Source: Cohnella ginsengisoli (lineage in GTDB: Bacteria > Bacillota > Bacilli > Paenibacillales > Paenibacillaceae). Taken from it: a stretch of 64,000 nt of DNA. Numbering within the stretch: the stretch's first letter is position 1; every line of letters begins with the position of its first letter. The stretch covers positions 1,215,868 to 1,279,867 of the forward strand of contig NZ_JAPDHZ010000002.1 in assembly GCF_029525555.1 (NCBI RefSeq). Direction: 5' to 3'. Of this stretch, positions 37,371 through 46,289 are shown in pieces. Below the pieces are notes generated by a model. That model was not told where the DNA came from and ran no database searches. It worked only from the letters and a program-made list of their open reading frames with translations. Made by a program: the position numbers and the translations under genes.

Positions 37371-38378
37371 ATGACGATACTCATCCCGTCTTACGAACCG
37401 GACGAGCGGCTGCTGGGGCTCATTCATGATCTGAGAGAAGTCACGGATACGCCGATCCTGATCGTGGACGACGGCAGCGGAGACAAGTACAGCGGCATCT
37501 TTCAATCGGCCAGGAAAGCCGGATGCACCGTCCTGACGCACGAAGAAAATAAAGGAAAAGGATGCGCGTTAAAAACAGGCTTCCAGTATATCAAACGTGC
37601 GGGCGATGCGGACGGCGTCGTATGCGCGGACAGCGACGGCCAGCATCTGCCCTACGATATTTTGCGGATCGCGAACACGGTCCGGACGCACCGCCGCCAT
37701 ATCGTGCTCGGCAGCCGCCGATTCACCGGCAAAGTGCCGCTGCGCAGCCGCTTCGGCAATTCGGCCACGCGAATGGTGTACGCCTGCGCGACGGGCACGC
37801 CGATTCAGGACACGCAGACCGGACTGCGCGGCTTTTCCACCGACATGCTGGACTGGCTCTGCCGCGTGCCCGGCGAACGGTTCGAGTATGAGATGAACAT
37901 GCTGCTCGCCTCCAAGCCGGCGGGATACGCGACGGTCGAGGTGCCGATCGACACCGTCTACCTCGACGACAACAAGTCCTCGCATTTCCGCCCGCTCGCC
38001 GACTCGGCACGCATCTATTTTCCGTTTCTCAAATTCGGCGCATCGTCCGTCCTGTTGGCCGCGCTCGACTTCGTCCTGCTGTTCCTGCTGCAGCGGATGA
38101 CGTCGAACCTGCTCGCCGCCGTCATCGGCGCTCGCATCGTCAGCTCCGCCTTCAATTATGCGATGAACCGCAAGTACGTGTTCGGCGGCAAGCGCGCCAG
38201 CGCCAGGCGATCGCTCCCCCGCTACTATGCGCTGGCGGTCACGATCTTGCTCTTCAATTACGCGCTGCTGTACTCGTTCCACGAGACGATCGGCATCCCG
38301 CTGCTCGCCGCCAAGCTGTTGACCGAAGCTTCGCTGTTTCTGTTCAGCTATTGGTGGCAGCGGAGGTATGTCTACTAA
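37371..38378 (+). CDS. GT2 glycosyltransferase fused to a GtrA-like membrane domain
   Basis: The 335-residue protein begins with a GT-A fold of family GT2, DPM1-like: MTILIPSYEPDERLLGLIHD, ILIVDDGSGD, VVCADSDGQHLP (DxD-type metal site) and DTQTGLRGFSTDML. From about residue 215 a GtrA domain with four helices follows (VLLAALDFVLLFLLQ, then SAFNYAMNRKYVF, the GtrA signature). Usually the two parts are separate proteins that load and flip a lipid-linked sugar; here they are one chain. AGGAGG is seven bases upstream. It is in an operon with the phosphodiester glycosidase-like gene and convergent with a TetR gene. Confidence 0.88.
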   Translation: MTILIPSYEPDERLLGLIHDLREVTDTPILIVDDGSGDKYSGIFQSARKAGCTVLTHEENKGKGCALKTGFQYIKRAGDADGVVCADSDGQHLPYDILRIANTVRTHRRHIVLGSRRFTGKVPLRSRFGNSATRMVYACATGTPIQDTQTGLRGFSTDMLDWLCRVPGERFEYEMNMLLASKPAGYATVEVPIDTVYLDDNKSSHFRPLADSARIYFPFLKFGASSVLLAALDFVLLFLLQRMTSNLLAAVIGARIVSSAFNYAMNRKYVFGGKRASARRSLPRYYALAVTILLFNYALLYSFHETIGIPLLAAKLLTEASLFLFSYWWQRRYVY

Positions 38379-38399
38379 CCGGTTCGCGGGGCAGCGCGT

Positions 38400-38994
38400 T
38401 CAGGGCCTCTCGTACTGGCGCCTCATGAGCATGAACTGCTTGGCCAAATATTGCGGCGTGTAGGGCATATCGTTGCGCAGCCAGGAGATGATCGTGCCGA
38501 TCAAGGCGGAAGAACCGTACCAGACGACGATATCCCGCTGGATACCAAGCGCGGCGAGGTTCGCCTCTCCCCTCCGGGCTGTCGATCCGTTCGATCACCA
38601 TACCGGTCAGCAGCTTCAGGAACTGCTCCGTAAAAACCGTCGTTCGCCTCGTCGTGAGAATGACCTTGTAAAAGCGGAAGTGCTGGGCGATATGCTCGAG
38701 CAGATTTACCATTAACGGCCAGTCCTCTTTGCGAGCGGGCATCGGACGCGACGCCGGAGACCGAAGGATCGCGCGAATGTCCTCGATCATCTCGGCGGCC
38801 ATTTTCTCCATCATGTCCGGAATGTCGCGGTAATGCAGGTAAAATGTCACCCGGTTGATCGTGGCGCGCTCGGCCAGGCGGTTCACCGAGATTTTCTCGA
38901 CGTCCATCTCCTCCAGCAGTTCGACAAGCGCATCCCGAAGCATGCGCCGAGTGCGGACAATTCGGGGATCGGTGCGCGGCGTAGCTTGACTCAT
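38400..38994 (-). CDS. TetR family repressor (one frameshift)
   Basis: The corrected product is 197 residues. The N-terminal HTH is visible (MLRDALVELLEEMDVEKISV, then RLAERATINRVTFYLHYRDI). The ligand-binding part continues through LLEHIAQHFRFYKVILTTRR to ERIDSPE. There an extra G in GAGGGGAG (around 38565-38572) shifts the frame; the restored end reads GIQRDIVVWYGSSALIGTII to FMLMRRQYERP with a stop at 38400. It is divergent from the MFS pump, and a palindrome lies between them, so it most likely represses the pump gene and perhaps itself. Confidence 0.85.
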
Positions 38995-39173
38995 GGCAAC
39001 CTTCCTTTCAAGATCCGCGGACTTAACGACAGTTTCTCTTCATTTTGTCTATCATAACGGATCTAAACGACGAGATTTCGTTTCCATGCGAGTTAATTGA
39101 CAATCCATTCATTACTGTCGATTGCAAAGCTCGCCAATCCGGTTAAAATCTAATTTATGCCGTGTTAAGTATA

Positions 39174-39186
39174 TTACACTGTGTAA
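39174..39186. promoter_or_regulatory. Palindromic operator candidate between tetR and MFS genes
   Basis: TTACACTGTGTAA is a perfect 13-base palindrome, 27 bases before the pump start codon, in an AT-rich divergent promoter region. Upstream of it TTGCAA and TAAAAT, 16 bases apart, could be the pump promoter. TetR repressors bind palindromes of this size. Confidence 0.5.
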
Positions 39187-39213
39187 ATTTAGTCCACCGC
39201 GGACTTGAAAGGG

Positions 39214-40712
39214 ATGGGGCAGTTGAGTAAATCCTTGGCTGGAGAGGGCGGCTCGCTAAAAAAAAGGGCCGATCCTGTTCATCATGATTCTGGGGGGCAT
39301 TTCTGGCCACGCTGAATCAGACGGTCATGAGCGTGGCCACGCCGGAGCTGATGAAGGACTTCGATATCTCGGCGACGACGGCTCAATGGTTGACGACCGG
39401 CTACATGCTGGTCAACGGCGTGTTGATTCCGATCACGGCCTATTTGATGCAGCGCTTCACGACACGCGAGCTGTTCCAGGCTTCCATGATCATTTTCCTC
39501 GTCGGCACGCTGACGTCGGCCATCGCGACGGGCTTCCCGGTGCTGCTGACCGGACGGCTCATCCAAGCCGCAGGCGCCGGCATTATTATGCCGCTGCTGA
39601 TGAACGTCATTCTGACGCTGTTCCCGCCGAACAAGCGGGGCGCCGCGATGGGCATGGTCGGCTTCGCGATCATCTTCGCGCCGGCGATCGGACCTACGCT
39701 CGCAGGCTACGTACTGAAGAACTTCGCATGGGAAACGATGTTCTACGGCATGCTGCCGTTCGTCGTGCTCGTCATCGTCCTGGCCTTTGTCTATCTTCGC
39801 AACGTATCGGAGCGGACATTCCCGAAGATCGATATGCTCAGCGTCCTGCTGTCGACGATCGGCTTCGGCGCCGTGCTGTTCGGGTTCAGCCGGGCGGGCA
39901 CGCTGGGGTGGTCCAGCGCCGAAGTCATCGCCTATCTGATCGCGGGCGTCGTCGCGCTGGCGCTGTTCACCTGGCGGCAGCTCGCTTCCCGCAACCCGCT
40001 GCTGGATCTTCGCGCCTTCAAGTACGATATGTTCACGCTCACGACGATCATCAACATCGCCGTCACGATGATGATGTACGCCGACATGATGCTCCTACCG
40101 CTATACCTGCAGAACGCCCGGGGCTACACCGCGCTCGAGTCCGGCCTGCTGATGCTGCCCGGCTCGCTGCTGATGGGCTTCATGATGCCGATCACCGGCA
40201 AGCTGTTCGACCGGTTCGGCGCGAAGTGGCTGTCCGTCATCGGCATGGCCATCACGATCGGCACGACCGTCGGCTTCATTAACCTGACGGACTCGACCAG
40301 CTACGCGTATCTGGTGCTCATGTCGACGGGACGCCGGCTCGGCATGGCGATGTTCCTGATGCCGATCACGACCGCCGGTCTCAACCAGCTGCCGCCGAAG
40401 CTGAACGCGCACGGCACGGCCATCTCCAACACGATCAAGCAGGTCGCCGGCGCCATCGGCACCTCGCTGCTCGTCACCGTCATGACGGACCGTTCGAAGA
40501 CGCACTACATGGAAATGGCAGCCGCAGGCGGCACCGACCAAGCGCATATGTCCATGGAAGCGATGATTCAAGGCATCAACGACGCGTACCTCGTCATCAT
40601 CGCGATCGGCGCGGTCGGCCTGCTGCTCTCTTTCTTCATCAAGCGCAAGGAGCATCCGCACGAGGTCAAGGATCTGTCGGCGCGGACGGAAGTCAAAGTT
40701 CAAGAAGCTTAA
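39214..40712 (+). CDS. MFS drug efflux transporter, DHA2/EmrB type (two frameshifts)
   Basis: The corrected 498-residue protein is a 14-helix DHA2-type proton antiporter. Visible are LNQTVMSVATPELMKDFDIS after the first helix, the motif-A-like region LTGRLIQAAGAGIIMPLLMN, motif C (GFAIIFAPAIGPTLAGYVL) and a long hydrophobic series to about residue 475. Near the start, runs of eight A (39258-39265) and six G (39292-39297) each carry one base too many; removing both joins the ATG at 39214 to the main frame and restores the first helix (ILFIMILGAFLATLNQ). It probably exports toxic compounds and is controlled by the divergent TetR gene. Confidence 0.88.
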
Positions 40713-40722
40713 TAAATGGCCG

Positions 40723-40762
40723 AAGAAGCCGGTTCCCGCAAATGCGGAGCAGGCTTCTTTGG
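40723..40762 (+). terminator. Terminator of the MFS gene
   Basis: AAGAAGCC pairs with GGCTTCTT, with a smaller inner CCGC/GCGG stem, followed by TGG. It begins 11 bases after the stop codon. Confidence 0.65.
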
Positions 40763-40849
40763 CGCTGCACATGAGCAATCCATGAGAAACCGCGCCAGCT
40801 TTGGGATGTTAAAATTCACATATGAAGGCAGATAGTTAGGAGGCTATAT

Positions 40850-41401
40850 ATGGGACGCTTAATTTTGCAGATGAATGTGACGTTGGACGGCTGCTGTGAC
40901 CACAGACAGGCGATTGCGGACGAAGAGCTCCACCAGTATTCGGAGGACCTGATGGATCAGACTGACGGCGGTCTTTTCGGACGCAAAATCTACCAGCTGA
41001 TGGAAAGCGCTTGGCCGGCCATTGCCAGCAGCGGCGAAGGACCTCCGTACATGGTCGACTTCGCACGCAAGCTCGATCGGATACCCAAGTACGTTTTTTC
41101 GCGGACGCTGGATCACTTGTCGTGGCAGAACTCGTTTTTATTGAAGGGGCCCGTTTCCGAGGAAGTGCCGAAGCTTCTTGCGGAAGGGAAGAACCTGCTC
41201 GTTAACGGCGGTCCCGGCCTCGGGTCCACCCTGGCGCAGCTAGGCTTGGTGGATGATTATCACTTCCTGGTACAGCCAATCGTCGCCGGAGCCGGCCCCC
41301 GGTTGTTGGAGGGAATTACCGAGCGGCTGAATTTGAAGCTGACCGACACCCAGCGTTTCGGATCCGGCGTCGTGGCGCTCCGCTACGTGCCCGTTCGTTA
41401 A
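40850..41401 (+). CDS. Dihydrofolate-reductase-like protein, RibD C-terminal family
   Basis: The 183-residue protein belongs to the small stand-alone RibD_C/DHFR-fold reductases (B. subtilis YyaP/YwjB type). It has the start GRLILQMNVTLDGCCDH, GLFGRKIYQLMESAWP, a nucleotide-site motif NLLVNGGPGLGSTLAQLGLV and VQPIVAGAGPRLLEG. These proteins use NADPH in known relatives, but their substrates are unknown. GGAGG is six bases before the ATG. It stands alone after the MFS terminator. Confidence 0.85.
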   Translation: MGRLILQMNVTLDGCCDHRQAIADEELHQYSEDLMDQTDGGLFGRKIYQLMESAWPAIASSGEGPPYMVDFARKLDRIPKYVFSRTLDHLSWQNSFLLKGPVSEEVPKLLAEGKNLLVNGGPGLGSTLAQLGLVDDYHFLVQPIVAGAGPRLLEGITERLNLKLTDTQRFGSGVVALRYVPVR

Positions 41402-41424
41402 CCGCTAGGCTTTTTGTTTGTCCG

Positions 41425-41448
41425 GCCTGCCGGCTTGATTCGGCAGGC
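41425..41448. repeat. Dispersed hairpin, CAGCCTGCCG family, copy 2
   Basis: GCCTGCCG and CGGCAGGC form an 8-bp stem with an eight-base loop between the RibD-like gene and the convergent VanZ-like gene. On the plus strand it is followed by TATTCG. It resembles the hairpins at 31580 and 62268. Confidence 0.6.
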
Positions 41449-41481
41449 TATTCGTCTTGCTAGCAGCCGAATCCCGTCCTT

Positions 41482-42048
41482 CTAACGGACGACCTGCCGG
41501 GTACCGCTCCATCTGTCGTGGAACGGCACGCGCCGGCGGCCCAGGACGAAGCGGATTAAATGCATGCCGAGCCAAACGTTCATCGCGAACAGTCCGACGG
41601 CGTACGGGATCAGGATGAGCGGCGGGGTGAGGTCCACCTCCGCGTCCAGCCGATCGATCCGGGGCAGACGGCTCGCGAACCACTCGGCCGCTACATATCC
41701 GAGCATGCCCCCCGCCGTATTCGTGATCAGGTCGTCGACGTCGAACAGGCGGTACGGATAGTCGAAGATGCCGAAGATGCCCGTCACCTGCGTCGTCTCG
41801 AATGATAAGGACAACCCGAAGGACAGCAGCAGGCAGCGAATCCAATGCGTTCTGAAGTAATACCGGAGAAACAGCCCGAAAGGGATCGTCAGCAGCACGT
41901 TAAATGCGACCTGGAGCACCGCCCGGTCCCCGAACAGATGCGGATACGTCGACGGACGGCCTGGCTTGACGCCGGTCTCCCGGACGATGTCGGTCACGAA
42001 GTGGAACGGGATCCATTGGAAATAAGAGCCGGCATCGGGGGGGCGCAT
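41482..42048 (-). CDS. VanZ-like membrane protein, probably lacking its first helix
   Basis: The frame gives 188 residues with VanZ-type features: WIPFHFVTDIV, then AFNVLLTIPFGLFLRYYF, GLSLSFETTQVTGIFGIFDY, and FDVDDLITNTAGGMLGYVA, followed by one more helix. VanZ proteins normally start with an additional helix before the IPF motif; here the frame opens only nine residues earlier and upstream DNA does not encode a helix in any frame, even if the run of seven G at 42036-42042 is changed. No good ribosome site is visible. It may be a 5'-truncated gene. VanZ relatives affect glycopeptide tolerance; the role here is unknown. Confidence 0.6.
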   Translation of the reverse strand: MRPPDAGSYFQWIPFHFVTDIVRETGVKPGRPSTYPHLFGDRAVLQVAFNVLLTIPFGLFLRYYFRTHWIRCLLLSFGLSLSFETTQVTGIFGIFDYPYRLFDVDDLITNTAGGMLGYVAAEWFASRLPRIDRLDAEVDLTPPLILIPYAVGLFAMNVWLGMHLIRFVLGRRRVPFHDRWSGTRQVVR

Positions 42049-42311
42049 GGTGGATCGACGGCGGCAGCGGCCCCCGCTTCAGGTCGATTGCAAAGAATCG
42101 AAATCATTTATATGCGCGCGAAAGCTTGACTTCTTAAAAATTGAGAATATTCAGCATTCTTGCCGATTTCATCCGGTTAACCCGAATGATAAGTTATTTT
42201 TGCGCCGCGGAGACGACATGCTTGGAGCCCGTGCGGGCGGCGACGAACGCGAATAAGGGGGTGTAGAATGGAGCCCGGGCGAACCCGATCGTATCGAATG
42301 TGACGGTAATT

Positions 42312-42326
42312 TTGGAAGCGTTATCA
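42312..42326 (+). promoter_or_regulatory. Consensus cre (CcpA) site before the polysaccharide lyase
   Basis: TTGGAAGCGTTATCA fits the catabolite-responsive element consensus WTGNAANCGNWNNCW at every fixed position. It ends four bases before the GAGGAGGG ribosome site, so CcpA binding here would block transcription when preferred sugars are present. Confidence 0.65.
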
Positions 42327-42343
42327 AATCGAGGAGGGATACG

Positions 42344-43592
42344 ATGAAAAAACTAGTGTCGCTGATCGTGCTTTTGCTTCTGCTGACGGATGCAGGCGCC
42401 GCCTTCGCGGCGCCCAAAATCAATACGTTCGAGCGGCCTGCCAGAGGCAGCGCCTATACGCTGAGCCAATGGGGGCTCGACGGCTGGAATGCGCCTTGGG
42501 ACAAAGGCATGAGTACGCGCACCTGGATCGACGGCTACAACTTCAACCACTCCGGCGGCCAGTCGCTGCGCGTCTTTTATCCGCAAGGCAAGATCGATCC
42601 GGAATTTTCAGGGGCGCAGGCGCCGTTCGCGTTGACGCCCGCCAAAGAGTACTATTTGTCCTACTGGGTCCGCTTCAGCAGCGATTACAGCTGGGGCACG
42701 ACCGAGTTCGCCGGCAAGCTGGGGATCGGCTTGGCGGGCGGCGACTACTGCTCGGGCGGCATTCCCTGTACGGGCTACAACGGCTTCACCTCGCGCATGA
42801 TCTGGCGCAGCGGCGGGGAAGCCGCCATTTATTATTATCATATGGACGACGGCGGGCAATACGGCAGTTACAGATCGCTGAGGGACAGCAACAATAACCT
42901 TATTTATTATCCGAAGGGCACCTGGGTGAACATCGTCCAACGCCTGAAGGTGAACACGGTGACCAACGGTAACGCCAATCCGGACGGCGAGATCCAGATC
43001 TGGTACAACGGCGTATCGGCGGCCAACATCACGGGTCTGCGATTCGTGCGGAACGCGGATCAGGTGGACACGGCGTATTTCTCCTCCTTCTTCGGCGGCG
43101 CGACCGCATCGTTCGCGCCAACGAACGACTCTTACGTCTGGTACGACGACCTGAAGGTATCCACGAACCGGGCGGACATCTGCGAGCTCAGCACGGGGGG
43201 GCTGCTTCACGCGCACGTTCCAGGCGGAAGACTATACGTCGATGAGCGGCGTCATGAAGGAGACGACGCCGGATACCGGCGGCGGACAGGACGTCGGCGG
43301 CATCGACAGCCAGGACTGGATCGCGTTCGGCAACGTGCAAATTCCGAGGACCGGCACCTATCTCGTGGAGTATCGCGTCGCGACGCCGAACAACAACGGC
43401 AAGATCTCGCTCGATATCAATTCGGGCGCGACCGTGCTGGGCGAGATCGACGTGCCGAACACCGGCAGCTTCGCAAGCTACCGGACCGTCTCGCACGTCG
43501 TCCAGATAACGGCCGGCACCTACCAGTTCGGCCTCTATGCGGTCACGGGCGGCTTCGATCTCAACTGGTGGAAGATCACGCAGCTGTATTGA
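42344..43592 (+). CDS. Secreted polysaccharide lyase-like protein with C-terminal CBM6 (one frameshift)
   Basis: The corrected product is 415 residues. A signal peptide (KKLVSLIVLLLLLTDAGAAFA) is followed by a beta-jelly-roll domain (about 24-285) with YYLSYWVRFSSDY, GKLGIGLAGG, SRMIWRSGGEAAIYYYHMD, a basic RLKVNTV strand and SYVWYDDLKV, the pattern of PL14/PL20-like alginate or glucuronan lyases. A CBM6 (about 292-415) follows: DWIAFGNVQIPRTGTYLVEY, ISLDINSGATVLGEIDVPNT, GGFDLNWWKI. The frame breaks in a run of seven G near 43194-43200 (six expected), between the two domains. GGAGGG lies five bases before the ATG. It probably degrades an acidic polysaccharide outside the cell. Substrate and family number are inference. 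Confidence 0.8.
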
Positions 43593-43608
43593 TCGTCTGA
43601 AGTCGAGC

Positions 43609-43639
43609 AAGAGGAGGCGGGTCTCCCGTCTCCTCTTTT
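43609..43639 (+). terminator. Terminator of the lyase gene
   Basis: AAGAGGAGGCGGG pairs with CCCGTCTCCTCTT around a three-base loop, followed by TTG. It starts 17 bases after the stop codon. Confidence 0.85.
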
Positions 43640-43680
43640 GCGCGTATCGTCTTTGGAGGCGAAGCGATTGTTGCACGTCT

Positions 43681-44766
43681 TCAGAATCTTGCTAATCTTT
43701 GTTTCAATTCCTGAATAATCGACGAGCCGGCATCGTTTTTGGAGTACAAATTTTTCGTAAAACCGACGGCAAGCCCCAGCTCCGGATCGGCGAACGCGAT
43801 CGAGCCGCCATATCCGCCATGCCCAAATATCCGAAGGCTGCCGCCCATGATATCGCCCTCTTGCCCGAGCGCATATCCCATTCCTCTGGGCAACGGAACA
43901 GGGTCCTTCAGTCTTAGCGACGCCGTCGCGACCTTCATACGCGAATCCGGCAGCAGCTGAACGCCGTCAATCCCGCCGGGAAGCAGCGCGGCATAATGCC
44001 GGGCTACCGCGCGGGCCGACATGATGCCGTTGCTGGCCGGGACGCAAGCCCGTCTGGCCGCCGGCGTATTCATCCATTCATGAAGAGGGCAAATCCAGGC
44101 AGGGATGGCCTGCAGGTCGTCGGCAGCAGCGGTTGGAGGAACAACATCGGGTTCTTCGAGAACGGCAACCCGATGGTCCATTCCCTCCGGCAAGCCCACG
44201 TACATGTCCGTTATGCCTAGAGGATCGCAAATGTCTTCCTTGAGGATCTGCGAAAACGGACGCCCGTCGACCCGGCGCGCAATCTCGCCTAGTATCCAAC
44301 CATACGTAATCGCATGGTATTCCATATGCTCGCCCGGGGGCCATTGGGGAGTCAGCCTTGCGATCTCCTCGCACATTTTGTCCCAATCGCTCACATCCGC
44401 CACGCCGATCCCTGCCGGCATATGCGGAATTCCCGTCGTATGGTAAAGCGCATGTCCGACGGTTGCATCCGCTTTGCCGTTTACGCCGAATGCAGGCCAA
44501 ATATCGGCGATTTTCATATCGTAATTCAACTGTCCCCGCTCGGCTAGCAGGTGAATGATGGTCGCCGCGACGCCCTTCGTTGTTGAAAAAACCGGAAAAA
44601 GCGTATTTCCGTCAACCGCCCTTCCGCTTGCATGGTCGGCTAGGCCGGCATAAGCATCGACGATGAGCTCGCCCCGATAATAAACGGCAAGCTGAAGCCC
44701 CCGCTCGCTTCCCTCCTCGACCTTTTGTTCCAATAGGTCTTGCATCGCACGTTGTATGTCTTGCAT
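43681..44766 (-). CDS. Serine hydrolase, class C beta-lactamase/EstB family
   Basis: The 361-residue protein has the penicillin-binding-protein-like fold: nucleophile motif FSTTKG (SxxK, about residue 64), the YxN-equivalent YHAITYG (about 152), and a C-terminal FGHGGYGGSIAFADP in place of KTG. No signal peptide is seen, so it acts in the cytosol, probably as an esterase or peptidase rather than a beta-lactamase. The ATG at 44766 has GGAG eight bases upstream. An amidohydrolase gene ends 62 bp upstream on the same strand and may be cotranscribed. Confidence 0.88.
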   Translation of the reverse strand: MQDIQRAMQDLLEQKVEEGSERGLQLAVYYRGELIVDAYAGLADHASGRAVDGNTLFPVFSTTKGVAATIIHLLAERGQLNYDMKIADIWPAFGVNGKADATVGHALYHTTGIPHMPAGIGVADVSDWDKMCEEIARLTPQWPPGEHMEYHAITYGWILGEIARRVDGRPFSQILKEDICDPLGITDMYVGLPEGMDHRVAVLEEPDVVPPTAAADDLQAIPAWICPLHEWMNTPAARRACVPASNGIMSARAVARHYAALLPGGIDGVQLLPDSRMKVATASLRLKDPVPLPRGMGYALGQEGDIMGGSLRIFGHGGYGGSIAFADPELGLAVGFTKNLYSKNDAGSSIIQELKQRLARF

Positions 44767-44828
44767 TTTCCCCACTCCTCAGGACCGGAATCATTGCCGT
44801 ATGCGCTTGCTGCTCCACGTTCGTCACG

Positions 44829-45671
44829 TCACTTGCCGGGAACCAAGGCTAGCTTATAAAACTTCTCGGCGTTCTCGCCGAATAACGCGTCGCGATTGAC
44901 TGCGGTCCAACTGTCCGGAACGAAATCGACCGTCGCTTGCAAAACCGCATCATAGGTAGACGACTCCAGGCAAACCGGCCAGTCGCTGCCGAACATGACC
45001 CGGTCCGGACCAAACGCTTCCAGCGCGTGGCGGACATAAGGCCGGGCCTCCTCCAACTCCCACTCGCGTCCGGGCTCTGCGGAAAAGCCGGATATTTTGG
45101 CAAAGATTCCTTCGTGACCGGCTAATTCGGCGATGCATTCGCTCCAGGGCAGCCAAGCGCCACCATCGATTTCCGGCTTGGCCAAATGATCGATGACCGC
45201 ACGAAGCTTCGGCACGCGATCGGCCAAACGGATCAGGTCGGGGAGATGACGCGGACGCGCCTGGAGGTCGATCGGAAAATCGGCCTCCGAAATCATCCGG
45301 ATATTTTCCACGACCGCATCTTGCAAGATCCAGCCGTCGGGAAGGTCCTGGATCATCGGGCGAATGCCGACGAACAACGGGTATTCTTGCATTTTGATCA
45401 AGTCCCGTTCCATTAGCGGATTCGACAGGTCGAGCCACCCTACCACACCCGCCAGCGAAGGCTCCACCTCACCCAAGCGAAGCAAATAAAAGGTTTCCTC
45501 AACCGAAGGGGCGGCTTGAACGGCGATCGTCGCATCGAATTCGTATCGTGCCAATAATGGCTTAAGGGCTTCAGGGCCATAATTTCGATACAAAACGCCT
45601 TTATCCGGTGTCAGCCACCCGTAGTCCGTCCTCTCGATCGACCAATAGTGCTGATGAGCGTCGACTCTCAT
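44829..45671 (-). CDS. Amidohydrolase family 2 (sugar-lactonase-like)
   Basis: The 280-residue protein is a TIM-barrel metal hydrolase of the amidohydrolase-related family. Visible are the first strand motif VDAHQHYW, FVGIRPMIQDLPDGW, LRAVIDHLAKPEI, FAKISGF and the last catalytic Asp in RVMFGSDWPVCL. Close relatives include L-rhamnono- and L-fuconolactonase and 2-pyrone-4,6-dicarboxylate lactonase. A role in opening a sugar lactone would fit the carbohydrate context but is not proven. A GAGAGGA precedes the ATG. It is likely in an operon with the serine hydrolase. Confidence 0.87.
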   Translation of the reverse strand: MRVDAHQHYWSIERTDYGWLTPDKGVLYRNYGPEALKPLLARYEFDATIAVQAAPSVEETFYLLRLGEVEPSLAGVVGWLDLSNPLMERDLIKMQEYPLFVGIRPMIQDLPDGWILQDAVVENIRMISEADFPIDLQARPRHLPDLIRLADRVPKLRAVIDHLAKPEIDGGAWLPWSECIAELAGHEGIFAKISGFSAEPGREWELEEARPYVRHALEAFGPDRVMFGSDWPVCLESSTYDAVLQATVDFVPDSWTAVNRDALFGENAEKFYKLALVPGK

Positions 45672-45803
45672 GGCGTCCTCTCCTCTATGGGAGAGTATAA
45701 TCTATAATTCGTATGCACGGCCATATGAGAAATTCGACGTTAGTGTCCGTATCCACTTATCGGCATATTCAGTTAGCGAGAGAGTGAGAGACGGACAAGA
45801 AAT

Positions 45804-45823
45804 ATGCCGCCGGCAGCCCGATA
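45804..45823. repeat. 20-bp sequence shared with the hairpin at 49370
   Basis: ATGCCGCCGGCAGCCCGATA occurs here and, identical and in the same orientation, at 49370-49389 where it is the left arm of a terminator hairpin. Here the right arm is missing. It lies in the gene-free 45672-45924 interval and may be a relic of a rearranged terminator. Confidence 0.6.
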
Positions 45824-45924
45824 AGGGAGACGGCGACACAAAAGATCGAAGGCGTGCACGATGATCGTAAATATGATTGGTCACGTTGAAATGGCTATTT
45901 GTTTTTTAAAGAATTCCTTATATG

Positions 45925-46239
45925 TCATTGGTTTTCGGCCAAGCCCATGGCTTCAAGATAATCATTTTCGCTAAGGGTCTCATATGTAATATTTTTCTCG
46001 CTAATCTCCGAAAGGGCTTCAGCGATGTCTGCAAAAGAGCTTCCCTCGCTGCCACTTAGATTGTAGGTATGATTTTCGTGCCCGTTTTGGGTGAGAACAG
46101 CCACGTTGGCTGCCGCCAAATCATCCAGAGATGCAGCGGCTACTTTACCGAAACCCTCCGGTACTCGCACGCCGCCAACTTTAAGCGCATCTCCATAAAA
46201 CGAATGCAAGGTTTCAAGGTATGGCATCACCCATAGCAA
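45925..46239 (-). pseudogene. Truncated NmrA-like NAD(P)-binding protein (YtfG/QorB type)
   Basis: Up to 104 codons encode the C-terminal half of an NmrA-type short-chain dehydrogenase relative: VRVPEGFGKVAAASLDDLAA, HTYNLSGSEGSSFADIAEAL and NITYETLSENDYLEAMGL. The N-terminal Rossmann part with its GxxGxxG motif is absent. The frame begins inside the terminator of the FAD oxidoreductase and has no ribosome site, and the last 50 or so residues of the family are also missing. It is a gene fragment. Confidence 0.7.
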
Positions 46240-46280
46240 AAAAGACCGCCGGGAACTGCGCCTGCTCCTTGGCGGTCTTC
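46238..46280 (-). terminator. Terminator of the FAD oxidoreductase gene
   Basis: On the minus strand AGACCGCC pairs with GGCGGTCT around a loop of about 20 bases, followed by seven T. It begins 11 bases after the stop codon. Confidence 0.85.
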
Positions 46281-46289
46281 TCTTTCGCC

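Noticed and set aside
39214..39330. Phase variation of the MFS pump through its A8 and G6 runs
   Set aside because: The same +1 pattern occurs in essential genes, so an error is the simpler explanation; it would need strain data.
43681..44766. A true beta-lactamase
   Set aside because: It has no signal peptide and carries HGG in place of KTG, which fits esterase-like relatives better.
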